Below, in pieces: positions 5,032-5,343 of a stretch of DNA of 5,343 bases (its first letter is position 1; the number at the start of each line of letters is the position of its first letter). Source of the DNA: Pseudomonadota bacterium (GTDB taxonomy: Bacteria > Pseudomonadota > Gammaproteobacteria > Burkholderiales > Ferrovaceae); the NCBI GenBank assembly GCA_021804705.1, contig JAJZHC010000104.1:1-5343 (forward strand). Direction: 5' to 3'. The notes under the pieces are model-generated. The model saw only the letters and a program-made list of their open reading frames with translations, searched no databases and had not been told where the DNA came from. A program made the translations under genes and the position numbers.

Positions 5032-5343
5032 ATGTCTTCCCTGCAGGGCATGGGAATTGCGCCAGCCACCCTGACCCGTCTCCATAAGCTGGGCATTCGC
5101 ACACCGTTTGACCTTGTCTTCCACCTTCCCTTGCGCTATGACGACGAAACGCACATCGTGCCGTTGCGCGACCTGCACCAAGGTCAAACGGGCTGCCTGG
5201 CAGTGGAAGTGCTGGACGCCGAGATTCAGTACCGACCCAAACGAACCTTAAGGGTCCGGGTGCGCGACGCGAGTGGCGAGCTCTCCCTGCGCTTTCTGAA
5301 TTTTTATGGCAGCCAGGTCAAGCAGTTGACTGCCGGAACGCGA
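5032..5343 (+). CDS. recG: ATP-dependent DNA helicase RecG, N-terminal fragment
   Basis: RecG is a double-stranded DNA translocase that reverses stalled replication forks and processes Holliday junctions, D-loops and R-loops. Only the first 104 codons are in the window, out of roughly 680-700 for the family, so this covers the start of the wedge domain; the helicase motifs lie off the right edge. The fragment has LQGMGIAPATLTRLHKLGI (4-22), FDLVFHLPLRYDDET (26-40), which matches the RecG signature DLLLHLPLRYEDRT, and the beginning of the OB fold with RVRVRDASGELSLRFLNF (74-91). ATG 5032 follows the ridA stop by 8 bases, with a weak GAGTGG before it. No ATG, GTG or TTG occurs in this frame for about 110 bases upstream, so the start is well supported. 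The protein begins about 10 residues later than E. coli RecG. No truncation other than the window edge is visible. Confidence 0.94.
   Translation, partial: MSSLQGMGIAPATLTRLHKLGIRTPFDLVFHLPLRYDDETHIVPLRDLHQGQTGCLAVEVLDAEIQYRPKRTLRVRVRDASGELSLRFLNFYGSQVKQLTAGTR

Noticed and set aside
4723..5187. A 154-codon minus-strand frame spanning ridA and the recG start
   Set aside because: It crosses two convincing plus-strand genes and their junction. The composition is low in complexity (Ser, Arg, Ala, Thr), as expected of an antisense shadow.
1..5343. Mobile element, CRISPR array, tRNA, toxin-antitoxin pair or defence system
   Set aside because: I saw no direct-repeat array, terminal inverted repeats, transposase or integrase, or tRNA-like cloverleaf, and there is almost no non-coding space. 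Every long stretch is accounted for by a recognised housekeeping gene.

Overview
This window looks like an ordinary, well-conserved chromosomal housekeeping region of a GC-rich proteobacterium, most likely a betaproteobacterium. The taxonomic call is an inference. It rests on the gene order (rph divergent from yicC-gmk-rpoZ-spoT-ridA-recG), the short 68-residue omega subunit, and the betaproteobacterial flavour of the SpoT and RidA sequences. No rRNA or other strong taxonomic marker is present, so I do not name a genus.

Layout. Positions 1-669 (minus strand) hold the first 223 codons of rph (RNase PH); only about the last 15 residues fall off the left edge. Positions 670-775 are a short divergent intergenic region that must carry promoters in both directions. 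From there to the right edge everything is on the plus strand and tightly packed. The genes are yicC (endoribonuclease family, 776-1648), gmk (guanylate kinase, 1645-2244), rpoZ (RNA polymerase omega, 2268-2474), spoT (ppGpp synthetase/hydrolase, 2485-4623), ridA (enamine/imine deaminase, 4640-5023) and the first 104 codons of recG (5032-5343). Gaps are between a 4-base overlap and 23 bases, and I see no terminator hairpin between any of them, so a single operon is likely.

How the genes fit together. Gmk makes GDP, the precursor of the GTP/GDP that SpoT pyrophosphorylates. SpoT makes and degrades (p)ppGpp, and omega carries the N-terminal MAR residues that form part of ppGpp site 1 on RNA polymerase. 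The core of the operon therefore links guanine nucleotide supply, alarmone turnover and an alarmone target. YicC and the divergent RNase PH are both RNA-processing enzymes; RidA clears reactive enamines/imines; RecG remodels replication forks.

I found no mobile element, CRISPR array, tRNA, toxin-antitoxin pair, defence system or other undescribed system. What merits a second look is mostly gene-start detail: the yicC start, the spoT GTG start whose frame stays open back through rpoZ, weak ribosome binding sites suggesting translational coupling, and a few family-level residue differences in SpoT, RidA and RecG.
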